Shown: piece by piece, positions 1 through 11,868 of the stretch
Layout: each line of letters starts with the position of its first letter
Numbering within the stretch: the stretch's first letter is position 1
Assembly (NCBI GenBank): GCA_905183005.1
Contig: CAJJDO010000162.1
Span: 1-64,000 of the forward strand
Direction: 5' to 3'
Length of the DNA: 64,000 nucleotides
Source: Paramecium pentaurelia
Taxonomy: Eukaryota; Ciliophora; Oligohymenophorea; Peniculida; Parameciidae
Translations under genes and position numbers: made by a program
Notes under the pieces: generated by a model
Databases searched by the model: none
Seen by the model: the letters and a program-made list of their open reading frames with translations, nothing else
Told to the model about the DNA's origin: nothing

Positions 1-2379
1 TAATATTAAAATAATAAATTTATACTTTAATTAAGTGAAGGTATATAATTAGAATTAATCAAAATTAAGGTAATTACTTTTTACGCTTATAGATAAGAGA
101 AAAGATAACCAAATAATTATTCTATATGGAGATTACAATTAAAAGATTATTAAGGTTAAAGACTTCTAAAATGTCATGACATCACTTAAATTTTTCCTTA
201 AAGACCTATGATGGGAAAATTGTTTTTCCTAATCATATTTAATTTTAACTTTCTTTTTTATGTTTCTTTGTTAAGTGTATTCTTAAGCATCTTCCATTTT
301 TTAATTCTTATGAGCATATTAAACATATGCTCTTCTTACTTATCTTCTTTTATGCCTTCTCTGATTCTGAAAATCCTTTCGCTATCTTTTCTTTAATATA
401 TGCTGTTTATAATTATTATTTATCTTCTAAGTATCCGTTAAAGCATGTAATTTCATTTTTATTTATCTTTTCTCCTTTTTAACACCTAAACTTTTCTTTA
501 GTCAACTTTGGTTTCGAATGGTTTAGATTTTAATTTTAATTATTAATTGTTATCTTCAAATGTAATTTCTTAATAAATAATATTGGTTTCTCAGATTATT
601 TTTACTTGTATCACAATCATTTCAGAATATTAATAATATAATATGTTTTATTAAATATCCGTAGATTTCAAAATTATTTTGGATTAGATATTTGTTTGGC
701 TCACTCTTCAATTAACTTTTATTCACTGAAATTTTTGCAATAAGAATTTATATTACTCTTACTATTATTTGAGTTAGGCCAAGATTATTAAATGACTCAT
801 TTACAAATATCTTAAGAATTTTAAGGATTTCAAATTTATTTATTAAGATTGTTAAGATATAAATTTATTAGTTGATTAGATCATAAATATTAATTTCTTA
901 AATTTGAAAATGAAATGCAATTGAGCTTAAAAATTTTGAAATTTGAATGCCTAAACATTAATAATCATAAACATTTTTGGTCTCATAAATAAAGTTTCTA
1001 AAAGTAGAATCAAAGAAAATGATGATAACTAATTGATAATTTGGGATTAAAAAAATAATAAATAGTTTGAAAAATCTTAGAAAACTTGGACTATACATAG
1101 TGAGAAAATATTTCATTGGAAATCTTTTAGATAACCGAGTGGTTAACATAAGAAATTACTACATTACTTTAAAGATATTCATCAAGTTATGTAAATATCA
1201 TCCCAAAGATGAATAAATTGACTACTTTTTGTTGGTATATAAGTTTTTAATATTTCATTGAATAATTAGATTTGATTTTTTAATAATGTGTTGTTAGAAA
1301 AAATGATATTTTTTTTATTTTCTACATTCTCATAATTAATTTAACTATTATATTGGACAAGTTAAAAATAAGGAAAAATAAAATAATATATGACACTTTA
1401 AAGAATTAATGATAATAATCTTGTTCATTTGATAAAAACATTTTTCTTTTAAATCTAGTAAGGAGATACTAAGAAAATAAGTTAAATTTAAAAAGATCGC
1501 AAATAAATGACATCTAAAAATAAAAAAAAATAATTTGATAAAATTTTTATTAATAACTTCAATTAAAAAGGAAAATGATAGTTAATTATAATTTTATACT
1601 CCCAATTCAGAATTTAAGATATTCTCTATGTTTTTAGAGCGGAATAAAATGTAAAATAAAATCTTAATAATTTATATTCTTACTTGAAGTTTAAAACAAT
1701 GTTACTAAATATTTTTAGAGCAAAATAATTACTTCTTATAAATATTTCTTACCTACTTTTGTGTACTTACTTTTTAATAATAAAATCTTCTTTTTAAGGT
1801 TTTTGGATTTTTTAATATAGTAATTTATAAATTTTGGTAAGATTTAACAATACTAAAACTTTAATGAGTGCCTAACAATTCAAATTTATTATTATGGAAA
1901 ACTCTAGAAATTGTACATAAATCACTGAAATTTAATAAGAATTATTAAACTGTAAAGATGAGTAAAATGAATTTATTATATTTTCTAAGCTATTATGCAA
2001 AATAATATGAAGAATTTATTAAAGCATCTATGAATTATTATATATATTTAGTCTAATAGAACTCTAAATAATGTTTATACACAAAAAGGAAAAATTCTTT
2101 TATAAAACTTTTAAAATGTAGAAATAGTAAGAATGTAAACAATTAGAGCTTATTTTAAATGCTAAAACTAAAATTTAAATAAATTTCATTCAGTAATAGA
2201 TAATAAAATATACTGATATTTAATTTTAGTGTTACTTTTTTACTTTTATTGTCTTTATTTGTCTTTGGTGATTTATAGATGGCTATGTTTAGCATATGTG
2301 AATAGTAGTTATAAATGTGTAATTTTTTTTATAATTTATGATAATAAGTTTCAAATAATATTAATTATCTTTATAAGTT
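1..2379. other. AT-rich flank with little readable coding
   Basis: Apart from the zinc-finger-like remnant at 233-610, I find no frame in this stretch that reads convincingly as protein in either code, on either strand. Open stretches such as 958-1149 (-) are short, hydrophobic and lack a recognisable motif. It could be a scaffold end, a long intergenic region or decayed genes; the sequence does not decide between these. No telomeric C4A2/C3A3-type repeat is visible at the left edge. Confidence 0.5.
233..610 (-). pseudogene. C2H2 zinc-finger-like coding remnant
   Basis: Read on the minus strand with TGA as the only stop, about 125 codons are open, ending at TGA 233-235. Near the C-terminus there is a convincing C2H2 finger: Cys-x2-Cys followed about 12 residues later by His-x4-His (CLIC ... 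HLTKKH), in a Lys/Arg-rich context. No in-frame ATG is found before the upstream TGA at 611-613. Neighbouring frames upstream also read as protein-like fragments, which suggests either missed introns or decay. It may be the 3' end of a real gene whose 5' exons I could not assemble; I lean towards a degenerate copy. Confidence 0.35.
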
Positions 2380-3654
2380 TCACAATTCAAAGGCACTTAA
2401 ATTATCAAGAAATTAATTGCATTCATCATAATTTTCTTGATTCTATAGATATTACTCTTTTAAAAATAGTGCTGAAAACACAATGACTTTAGTTGCATCC
2501 TCAGTTCTTTAAATTAATGGAGCATCCTGATTGCAGTCAATTCTATACTCAACATTAGCAGGCTCATTTTTAATTTCGAAATCTCTTTGTAAGACTGTCG
2601 ACGGGTATTATTTATATGAGCCTTCTTTTATTAATGCTTCTACAAGGCAACAATATTAATGACCTTTATTCTAAATTCTCTCCGAGTAAGCTGTGTCTGC
2701 TGCATAAAAAGCACTTGGACTTGTGAATATAGCTTTTGCCAAATTTTTAATACCACCTATCGTTTTATCTGGATGGATATGGTTACTTGGTGTTTCAACC
2801 TTTCCATATTTAGTTTTTGCTCCAGATGGTTATAATCCCACATCTAAAATTGGTTTTATATATTTAAATTAAGTCCCATGATAACAATGACAATATTCTT
2901 TTTTGTTCTTAAATAATAATTTTAAATCAACATTTTTAAGTTTTCTGTATATCCTAATCATGTTGTCATTCTTGGATCTTTCAATAAATTCAACTATTCC
3001 TTCTTTTTTTGATTATTAAAAAAATGTTAATATATTATCATCCTTATTACTAATGATTAATTATTTTATCTCATCTGTTCTAGCCTCATCTGAAGGATAA
3101 TTATTATAATGATTTTTGATATTGTTGTTGTCTCCATAACTAATTAATAATTGAGTCACATTTTTATGACCATAAAAACTGGCTACATGTAAAGGGGTAC
3201 TATTAGTGTCTTATTGTTATTCAATATCGCAACCATAATGTAGCAACAACTCTACACAATCATAGAATCCTGATCTACAACAAGTATATAATAAAGTTCT
3301 CTTGTGTTCTTATTATTGATTTTTGGCATTTTTCAAATTTTGTTTTAAGTATTCAATATCAGAAATTAGAGCTGCCTCATACACTCCATATTTTTGCATA
3401 TTTAATTTATAATAACCTTTTTTCTAATAAACTTCAAGATATCTATTAGATTATTTTGTAGAAATTTAATCAAAGGCCAAGGTTGCTACAATTCTTTTGG
3501 TGATCTTCTTAGATGTTATTTTATTTATAAAACTAGCACGTGCATCTTTTGATTATTCAATGCCCAAAATTTCTAAAGGGTTAAAGTAAAAAATTCCCTC
3601 TTTTATCTATTTAATGAGTTCCTCAGGTCCTCTACCACTTAAAGTAATTTTCAT
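2380..3654 (-). CDS. Ankyrin-repeat protein with C-terminal ADP-ribosyltransferase-like domain
   Basis: A single uninterrupted exon of 424 codons, starting at ATG 3654 and ending at TGA 2380-2382. Residues about 125-195 contain two ankyrin-type repeats; the recognisable pieces are CVELLLHYGCDI, TPLHVASFYGHKNV and TQLLISYG. The C-terminal third (about 260-390) carries YHGT followed by GLQPSG, then IFTSPSAFYAADTAYSERI and a later VEYRI. This pattern of His, Tyr and Glu is what a PARP-type ADP-ribosyltransferase fold shows, so His of YHG, Tyr of SAFYA and Glu of VEY are candidate active-site residues. The N-terminus (FYFNPLEILGI) has no clear family. The start is the first ATG and gives a full-length protein. 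Ankyrin assignment is firm; the transferase-like fold is inference from motifs, and activity is not established. Confidence 0.82.
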
Positions 3655-4178
3655 ACCACCTTTATTCTAAATTTTTAAATAAAATGTTTTGGTTTATTAA
3701 AAAAATTATTATAGAATTGATTTTGTTTTTAAAATTCTATTAAATGAAATATATTATAAATTATAGAAACTACAATGGTTTTCTTTATTAAAATAGTATA
3801 TTGATTTTCAAATGCAATTGTAAATAAGAATGAATCCAAATATATACCCTAATTAAAATCATATTGAACTTAAATATGCGGTGCATCTTAATCTAAATAA
3901 TTATCCTGGTTATGTATTTAATTTCTCATTAATCTGAATTATTCAACTAATATTGAATTGAAAATAAATCAAAGTTTTTGATTTCATATCTTATTCATCA
4001 ATTATTTATAAGACTGCTCTGAAAATTATTAAGTCAACTATTTATTTAATAATAACTAATGGAAGTATCTATTAAAGATTATAAAAGTACTTATATTGGA
4101 ATAAATTTTAATCTTAGATAAGCAAATAATCTAATATTTATTCATTTAACATATATATTTTTAATAATAAAATATAAT
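3655..4178. other. Intergenic, no gene seen
   Basis: About 520 bp between the start of the ankyrin gene and the stop of the FAM13-like gene, both on the minus strand. It is AT-rich with no readable frame of useful length; it must contain the promoter of the ankyrin gene and the terminator of the FAM13-like gene, but no motif can be pointed to. Confidence 0.6.
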
Positions 4179-4951
4179 TCATTTCTTTTATAATATATTT
4201 TCCAACTTTTATATTTCATTTTTAATTTCTTTGTAAAGTTTATATTCTTTTTCAACAGGAGCAATATCTTTATGAAATCTAATTCTTCTATTGTGAGTAG
4301 TTGTAAATTCATTTTAAAAGTTATTTAATTTTTCTCTCAATTCTGCTCTTGTTTTTTTTAAATCTTCTATTCTCTTTTGAATTTCTCCTTAAGTATTATT
4401 TGTTGATTGTTTATAAGTTGGTATTTAAATTCCTGGATTTTGAGTAAGTTTATCAATTTGTTATTTCAATTTTTTATAGTATATGTATAAAGGTCTCATT
4501 GGTTCTTTTTCATTTCTTAATGGAAATCTATTAAAAATGGATTAAAAATTAGCATCATAAAATTTAAGTTCATTTTTTACTCTTTTCTTTTCATTTTAAA
4601 GTTAATCCATAGACATCATTTCTAAATCTCTTTTTGTTAATTTATTTAAATCTATATTCAATCTATAATATATTAAACATCATACTTATTTAATGATTCT
4701 TATAATTTTTATGGGCCAATTACACTTACCCATTATTCAATAGTTGGAGGATTAGATAATTTTTATTATGGTTATTCAAATTTTGGTTGATCAGATTACA
4801 TAGATGATATAGATGTTGAAGATGTGTTATTTGAATTCTTTTAGTAATTATCATAAACTGGATTAGGTTTCTTAAAATTATATACAGCTCTTGGATTGAA
4901 TAGTTTAGCAACTGATTCTGTTAATAATTCATTTAGAATATCAATTTCCAT
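4179..4951 (-). CDS. FAM13-domain-like protein
   Basis: Two exons joined by one 23-nt intron (4663-4685, GTATGA...ATAG) give 249 residues from ATG 4951 to TGA 4179-4181; the spliced length is 750 nt. The N-terminal 80 residues are Ser/Asn/Gln-rich. Residues about 100-160 have the pattern seen in FAM13-family C-terminal domains: an EMMSMDQLQNEKKRVKNEL helix, then NRFPLRNEKEPMRPLY and IYYKKLKQQI. A second helical, coiled-coil-prone segment (EIQKRIEDLKKTRAELREKL) follows. In animals the family is associated with Rho-GAP proteins, but no GAP domain is present here, so only the conserved helical module is retained. It is divergent from the next gene with just 25 bp between the two start codons. 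Confidence 0.8.
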
Positions 4952-4976
4952 TTTTTTTAATTATTATTTTTATATA
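4952..4976. promoter_or_regulatory. 25-bp divergent intergenic promoter region
   Basis: Only 25 bp separate the ATG of the FAM13-like gene (-) from the ATG of the coiled-coil gene (+). The stretch is almost pure A/T. Both transcripts must start inside it or within each other's coding sequence, so the 5' UTRs are at most a few bases, or the promoters overlap the coding regions. Inferred from gene positions only. Confidence 0.45.
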
Positions 4977-7386
4977 ATGAGACGAAGACCTCAAAGTGCT
5001 ATTATTCCAATTATAAACAAAGATAAACATGAAATTAATATCAATACGTAAACTTATTTATTAATTATAGTTCATAAACTATTTCTAAGTAATAACATCA
5101 ATCCTTTGTTGCACCAAAAGAACATTTTGAAGATTAAGAATAATTGTATTACTCCAATCTGTAATTAAAATAAACAACTAATGAATTACGATATTAAAAT
5201 TAAAAATTGAAAGCTTAAGTTTCATAATTACAAGTTTAGTCTCATCCTAAATTAGTCACATTTATCTAAGATTGAAAAAGTAGGTATACCTATTTCATAG
5301 AATGGAGAATGTAGTATTGTTCCTATTTTAAAAGAAAAAGTAAAACAATAAAGAAATTTAATTGAAGAATTATAAACAGACATGCAGTATTAATAGAAAT
5401 CTATTAAATTTACTAAAATGTCAGAATTACAAGCTGAAATTAGTAATTTGCAAAATGAAATATAAAAATTGAAATTAATCATTAAAACTCTTCTGAAAGT
5501 CTAGGATCAAGAGTATATCAATCAAATTTTAAAATAGATTTATTAAGGATCCAAATATAATTGAAAAACTTTCCAAATTTTCAATATTATTGAATTAATA
5601 ATAAAATTACATATCTGAATTAGCAACTGAGAATGAAAAACTTAAAAAAGAATATCAAGAAGTTTCAAATAATAATTCTTAATTGATGGATGAAAATAAA
5701 ATACTTACATTTGAAAGAATTAATTATAAAAAATAATTCAATCAATAAACTACTAATACAGAAAATGATACAAAAAGAAGTGATTATTTAGAAAAAAGAT
5801 TAGTGTATAAATAAATTATTAATAATTAGAGCTACTTTATAATAAATTGATTCCTTAAAAGGTGAATTAGTATTATATCAAAATAAATAAAAATTACTTA
5901 ATAAATAAATCAAAGAATAAGAAAAAGAATTAAAATCAAATATATTGGAATTATAAAAATAAAAATAGTAATTAGAAGAACAATCTTAAAAGAAAGATTA
6001 AATTATGTATATAATTAATTTCTTATTTTAGATAAGATTTAAATGATAGAATAAATATAACTGAATTGCTAAAGTAAAAATCACCTTAAAGTGCAACTTC
6101 TATTACATAATATATGAAAAAATCATTCTTTCCAATTTTAAATTATTAAGATCAAATTACATAATTTCCTGAGAAATAAGATAATAATCTTTTAATTTAT
6201 CCTATTGATGAATTTAAATTGTAAATACTATTATAATAATTAAAATACAAAATCATATCTTTAAAATTAACAAAGGAAAGAATTTAGATGTGTTTTAATT
6301 ATAAATAATATGTGTAATTAGGAGAAGCAATTGAAATATTTATGAAATCTCCTTTCAATTTTTAAAATTAAGATTCTATTATAATTTGCAGATATTTGAT
6401 TGGAGAAGACTAGGGTACCAGTTAAAAAATGTAATTAGAAGACACTTAAGAGGTGAAGGAAATAATAAAAAAATTTCATACTCATCCAAAAATATTTTCA
6501 GAATATGTAATTATTTAAATAAATATTATTAGTTAACTTTTAAAAAAATCAATTATTAAAGCTATTTTATTAAATTAATATATTATTAAATAAATAAAAC
6601 TATTATTCCAAGAAAAATATATAATTCATCTGAATTTATACTATTATTAAGTTAAAAATACAATTTTTCATATGAATTAATAGAATACATTTTAATGATG
6701 AATTATATATATCTAAATGAGATTGAAATAATTGATTGGAATAAAATGACAAAAATTTTAGAAGAAGAATATTCATTATATAGAGATAATCATAATTTAA
6801 CATATTATAGTAATGATTGTATTAGATATATACCAAATAATTATTAAAAGAAAACTTATTCTGATGATGAAGATTTTAATTATTAAGTAATAGAAAGTAG
6901 AAATTCTAAATCTATTTCATAACAACAATAAAATGATGAAATTATTATAAACAAAAAAACAGAATTATAAAGTAAAGTATAAGAAATAATATCAAATGAA
7001 TAAATATTAACATTATCATGTAAAATATATATTAAATAATTTTAGAATTCAAATATATTGATTAACAATTAAAGAGTTCTGAGTCTAGAAAACCAAATAT
7101 TACAAGCGATTAATTTACATATAGTTAATCTGAACATCCAAAAGCAACTGTAAAAAAATAAATAGAATCACAATAAGTGAGTTCTGAATACTCTTTGTAA
7201 TTTAATATAACTAACTAATATTAATCACCTTAAGTTTTTAATACAAAGATGAGTCCAATTTCTGAATTTGAGTCAGGCAATATTAAAAATGTGTTAAGGA
7301 ATCTCAAATATAATGAAACAGATATGTAAGAAAATAATGAAGAATATGTTGAGGAATATATTGAAGAATATGTTGAAGAATTATGA
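4977..7386 (+). CDS. Long coiled-coil protein, seven small introns
   Basis: ATG 4977 to TGA 7384-7386. Introns placed by hand: 5048-5070, 5234-5255, 5513-5537, 5805-5829, 6007-6031, 6507-6532 and 7020-7045. Six have GTA...TAG ends; that at 5234 would begin GTTTAG, so it is either non-canonical or hides an error (an alternative starts 15 nt earlier). The first half is coiled coil (EKVKQQRNLIEELQ, KMSELQAEISNLQNEI, NEKLKKEYQEVSNNN). The middle resembles no family I know, and the C-terminus ends in an acidic Glu-Tyr-Val-Glu repeat (EEYVEEYIEEYVEE). The arrangement is reminiscent of centrosomal or axonemal coiled-coil proteins, but that is only an impression. Starts 25 bp from the divergent FAM13-like gene. 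Confidence 0.8.
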
Positions 7387-7961
7387 TAATAAAATTATTA
7401 TAAAATTGTTAATTTTATATAAAATTAATATATATTCTTAATTAGAACAATATCATCAATATATATAAGATGAACTATTAAAATTATAATATAAATTAAT
7501 TCAGAGTGCATTTCTATAAAAATATTTATGAATTGTTTGATATTTCATGTAAATCACACATCTTTATTAACACTTTATTAATCTAATTGAAGAATAGTTT
7601 ATTATTTATATAATATTTCTTAATAGTTTACAAATTCTAGGAATCTACATTGTAATATGATTTTGTCTTTTGCAAATTGAAAAACATCATTAAAAATAAA
7701 ACATTTAACAGATATAATGAATGATATGAATATCAAATAGAAAAGAAACTATTGTATTACAAATTAATTTAGTTATATTTTTAAATATATCTAAATTTAA
7801 TTTACTATATCTGTTAGATTCAAATGAATATATGAAACTTCAACATTTTTAGATTTAAAAAGATTAGAAGATTTGTGTGATATTGTATTAAAATATTATG
7901 AATACCATTTAAATGTATATTAAAATATTAAATAATACATACTGAATAAATTATAAAATTA
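7387..7961 (+). pseudogene. Intergenic with BTB/POZ-like decayed coding
   Basis: Between two co-oriented genes. From about 7790 to 7961 two overlapping frames read as consecutive protein pieces: NLLYLLDSNEYMKLQH, then after a one-base shift FLDLKRLEDLCDIVLKYYE. This is the helical pattern that follows the core of BTB/POZ domains (an LLxLAD...L.xLC.xYL-type motif). The downstream frame ends in a TGA that overlaps the ATG of the RBR gene at 7962. There is no intact start, and the frame has to change. I interpret it as a decayed fragment; it could instead be a chance resemblance. Upstream of 7790 nothing is readable. Confidence 0.3.
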
Positions 7962-9289
7962 ATGAATTATGAATAATTTTAGGATGATGGTGATGATAAA
8001 ATTCAGTGTGATTAATCTTCATTAAATATAGATTAATAAGAACTCTAATTAATAATAGATTTAAGTTAAACACAAGGATTTGATATTATTTAATCCATAT
8101 ATGCCATACATTTTAAAGGATTTAGAACAATATTTGATGCTATCATATATTTATAAAATAATGATAGTCACAGATAAGTTGAATAAACTAAAGATTCATC
8201 TGGAGTATGTAAATAAGTTAGTCAGTTTAATCCTATATTTGAATAGGATGATTAGAAATTTATAGCAGAATTATACAAAATAAAATATAATCTATAATCA
8301 ACTTAATAATGCTGTGTTTGTTACATGATATTTTTGGATAAAGACTTACTCTATTTAAAATAAGAGAAACATAATATTTGTTTAGATTGTTTTATTAATT
8401 ATTTAAGATAATAAATAAATGAAGGGAAAATTAACAATTTGAAATGTCCACATTGTAATATCTAAATTATGGATAATGATATCTTAGAACATTCATAAGA
8501 ACTTTACACAAAATATTTAAAATGTTATCAAAATTTAGAAATTGCTCTAAATCCTAATAAAGCTTGGTGTCCAACAGTAAATTGCCAAAATGTTTTAGAA
8601 TTTAAATAAGAATAAATGATTTCTACTTGTGCTTATTGTAAAATTGAAGTTTGTAAAGGATGTAAATAAAGAGCACATCCACTTTAAAGTTGTGAAGAGA
8701 ATTTATAACATATTTTAAATGAATGGCAAGAAGATAGAGAAACATAATAATGTCCAAGATGTAAAATTATTGTTGAAAAAATAAGTGGTTGTAATCATAT
8801 GACATGTTAATTTTGTTTACATGAATGGTGTTGGATTTGTAAAAGTGATTATACATCTCTTCATTTTGCAATATTCAACCCTTTTGGTTGTCCTGCATTA
8901 TTACCAGGTAGGATTCAACAAAAGAATTTTTCATATGTTAAATTACTAATATGGAGATTAATTTGTTTAATACTATTAATAATATTAACTCCTATTGTAG
9001 TTGTAATGACAGCTCCTTTTTTATGTATAGCTCTACTAATCTAAATTAGGTGCTTTGAAAATCTAAATATTTTTATCTAAGCATTCTTATTGATGATCGC
9101 TTTATTATTAGGAATTGCACTTATACCCATAACTATTATTATCTTTATTATTAGTAAAAACTTTATAAATATTTTTTAGCTTTTTTACCTTCTATTATAG
9201 GACTTATTGTTTTTTATTATTATGAAAGAAGAAGACTAGAAATTCAACATTAGACTGCATTATCCAGACATTTTCAATTAAATCCTTGA
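7962..9289 (+). CDS. RBR (RING-IBR-RING) E3 ubiquitin ligase with C-terminal membrane segments
   Basis: ATG 7962 to TGA 9287-9289 with one 26-nt intron (9154-9179); 433 residues. RING1 lies at about residues 115-190 (CCVC ... HNICLDC ... CPHC). The IBR is at about 200-250 (WCPTVNC, CAYCKIEVCKGCK, H and C spaced as expected). RING2 is at about 262-295 (CPRCKIIVEKISGCNHMTC ... C..EWCWIC), containing the GCNHM signature and the Cys after it that in this family forms the ubiquitin thioester. Residues about 325-415 contain two or three strongly hydrophobic helices, so the enzyme is probably anchored in a membrane with the RBR module in the cytosol. The N-terminal 110 residues are acidic and Gln-rich. 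Transfers ubiquitin from an E2 to a substrate through an HECT-like intermediate; the substrate is unknown. Confidence 0.93.
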
Positions 9290-9310
9290 TTATATATATA
9301 ATTTATTATT

Positions 9311-10175
9311 ATGATTAACAATTACGATATTTCCTTCATCATAGAACCAGTCGATAAAAGAGGGGGACTTTTCCAAGGTTCCATTATTACTGCAACAAAC
9401 ATGAATGCATTAAATTAGCACAATATCACATGTGTTCTCTCTGTCTGTTCTGAATTTAGTAACCATTCATTTTAACTCAGAAATTTAATATGGCCCAGAG
9501 ATCAACAATCTAATATTAGACTGCCATGATACTCCTCTCTTTGATATGACTCCACTTTTTGAATAAGCTCATGCTTATTTAGAATCATCCAGACAATACA
9601 CTAATGTTTTAGTCCATTGTCATGCTGGCAAATCAAGATCCACTGCCATTGTTGTTTCTTATTTGATGAAGAAAAGAAACCTTAATCTAGAATAAGCCTT
9701 AATCTATGTTAAATACTAAAGACCTATTGCCTCTCCCAATCCAGGTTTCATCAAATAACTCTTATTATATGAGCAAAACCTTTATGGTAGAATTACCTCC
9801 AATTTAACAGAATCAATTACTCCCTATTTCTAAATATAACAATAATTATAAGCAATATCACCTACTAATACACCTTCAAAATAAAGAACTTCCATTTAAG
9901 TCTTAGATAACTATTCTGATACAAAAAGACAACCTTTAAATTCTCCAGTTAGATCTGTTCCTACTAGTTTCCCATTCATCGTTTAATCTCCTCCCTAATA
10001 AAAATCATAAATTAATCAAGAATAACAATAATTTACTACACCTTAAATCTAAAAAAATCCTAATTAAAATGCTTTTTCATTTCAACAACCCATTTCTATA
10101 CCATTTACTGTACCAATATCTAAGGAAATTGTTTCAGCAGTTAAAAAAAATAATGAATAATAAAAAGTAGAGTGA
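9311..10175 (+). CDS. Dual-specificity (MAP-kinase-phosphatase-type) protein phosphatase
   Basis: ATG 9311 to TGA 10173-10175, one 22-nt intron (9459-9480, GTAACC...TCAG); 280 residues. The N-terminal 145 residues form the catalytic domain. VLSVC and LILDCHDTP are the beta strands that precede the active site, with an Asp in the general-acid position, and VHCHAGKSRSTA is the P-loop (HCxxGxxRS), with the nucleophilic Cys near residue 97 and the Arg at the loop end. YLMKKRNLNLEQALIYVK and RPIASPNPGF match the helix and the conserved RP..PNxGF of the family. The C-terminal 130 residues are Pro/Gln/Ser-rich and probably disordered. Removes phosphate from phospho-Ser/Thr/Tyr; substrate unknown. 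Only 21 bp follow the RBR gene. Confidence 0.93.
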
Positions 10176-10608
10176 TAATATTTTAATTTTTAAAATGATT
10201 ATTACTTCATTTATATGGTGACAATTATTTGGATATTCAAAATTATTTATTATCTTATACTGGTATTAATTAAAAATCTTTCTGCATACTTCAATGATAC
10301 ATTAATCTTCAAATAAAAAATACTTAGGCATATTAAATTTTATTGTATAATTTTAGCAAATCCATTCATTTTTTGGTTTTGGAATAAAGTATAAATTTAT
10401 AGAAAATGTTTAAATCATTAATACATCATTATTCTTTTTAATTTATTTTGTGTTGATTATTAAACTTAATAAAAATATCATAATTTAATAGAAAATAAAT
10501 AAAATTAAATACTCTTAAAAAATGGATAGATCATATATATGTGTATCTAAATAAATATAATTAGATTATTATTTGATTTTATATTGAATGTACAATAATA
10601 ATAATTTA
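10176..10608. other. Convergent intergenic region
   Basis: About 430 bp between the phosphatase stop (+) and the carrier stop (-). AT-rich, no readable frame. The direct repeat of the carrier block begins within it at about 10556. Confidence 0.6.
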
Positions 10609-11867
10609 TCATTCACCTCCTGCTGATTTAGATCCTGGGGCAATAAATTATTAGATTTCATCATAAAGGACTAAAACAAGTGATGCACCAATTCCTCTAA
10701 AGAAATTAGATAAAGCTCCTTTAAAGAAGGCTTTTGTTCCTTCATTCTTAGCAATTTTAACTGCACAATCAAGTGTATTTTTATAAAGAACATCAGCTCT
10801 TCCTATAATAAATATATATTATTAATTAATTACCTGATTACATCATCATTCTTCTTCTAATTGTATCTAATGGATATGAAATAACACCAGCTGTTCCAGT
10901 AATAAATTAAGCAACAATGAATTTTGCTAAAATATTACCCATCATTGGATGTCTAAAGATTGTTCCTTTTGCTGTGTCATATGTACCAAAATAGACTCCT
11001 CTATATACTACTATTCCTAAAACTGACACTCCAAATCCTCTATATAATCCAATGAAACCATCTGATTTATAAACTTTACTCAAACAATCTGTCAAACCAT
11101 TAAATTGTCTATCAGCCTTCTTACCAATATCTGCGGCTAATCTTGTTCTTGCAAAATCAAGTGGATAAACAACCATCAAAGATGTTGCACCAGCTGCACC
11201 ACCTGATGCCATATTTCCTAAAAAGAAAAGGAATTTCTCTTTCTTTGGGTCTTAATAATATTCAAATAATAAATACCAAATGGACAGAGAAGCTTCTTGT
11301 AAGCATCCTTGAATGCAAAGTTCAATGCTTATGTTGGGAAATATCTGATAACATTAGCCAAATTTCCTCTCCATAAGGCAGATAAACCCTTTATATATTT
11401 ATTATATAATATACTTCTTCTTTTGGGACTCTGATGAAGCAATCAACAATACCATTGTATTTCTTGGCACCTCCTTCTTAGATTTTTTTATTGGCATCTT
11501 AGGTTTAGAGTAACAATTTGACTCTTTCAATTGGAGCAACAGCTGTCTTTGAAACAGCAGCAGAAACACCACCAATCATAAAATCTCTTAAGAAATCAGC
11601 CATTTATATGAAAAAAATAAATCTTTTTGAATTTTTGGAACAAATTTGTGCTTATATATATCACAAATAAATATATATTATATACTATTCATTTATTACC
11701 TTCTATTTTATTACACCATACTTAATATAATTTATTTAAAACCTGTTTTAAAAGCTAATTTCTTTTACATACTCTTACATTTATATTTATCAATATTACT
11801 ATGTGTATTCTACTTAATTTCATCATATTATTATATATATCCTTTCATTCAAAAGATATTTTTATGA
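10556..11867. repeat. Carrier-gene block, first direct copy (1,312 bp)
   Basis: This 1,312-bp segment is repeated, identically as far as I can compare, at 11869-13180; every shared landmark is displaced by exactly 1,313 bp. It ends immediately before the single N at 11868. It contains the whole carrier gene plus about 260 bp upstream. The pattern is that of two overlapping contig ends placed in tandem rather than a biological tandem duplication. Confidence 0.85.
10609..11603 (-). CDS. Mitochondrial ADP/ATP carrier (copy A)
   Basis: ATG 11603 to TGA 10609-10611, with introns at 11389-11414, 11251-11276 and 10803-10833; 303 residues, the usual length for the family. The three carrier repeats are visible: PIERVKLL, YPLDFARTRLA and YPLDTIRRRMM are the Px[DE]xx[KR]x[KR] signatures, and RRRMMM is the specific hallmark of adenine nucleotide translocases. 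Exchanges cytosolic ADP for matrix ATP across the inner mitochondrial membrane. The first two introns end in AAAG and TTAAG rather than TAG. Probably the same genomic gene as the copy at 11922-12916, seen twice because of contig overlap. Confidence 0.95.
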
Positions 11868-11868
11868 N
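11868..11868. other. Assembly gap (single N)
   Basis: A lone ambiguous base at the exact boundary between two identical 1,312-bp blocks. It marks a scaffold join of unknown true size, not a real base. Confidence 0.95.

Noticed and set aside
11143..11376. 77-codon ORF repeated four times opposite the carrier gene
   Set aside because: Antisense shadow of the carrier exons; its repetition follows from the repeated gene.
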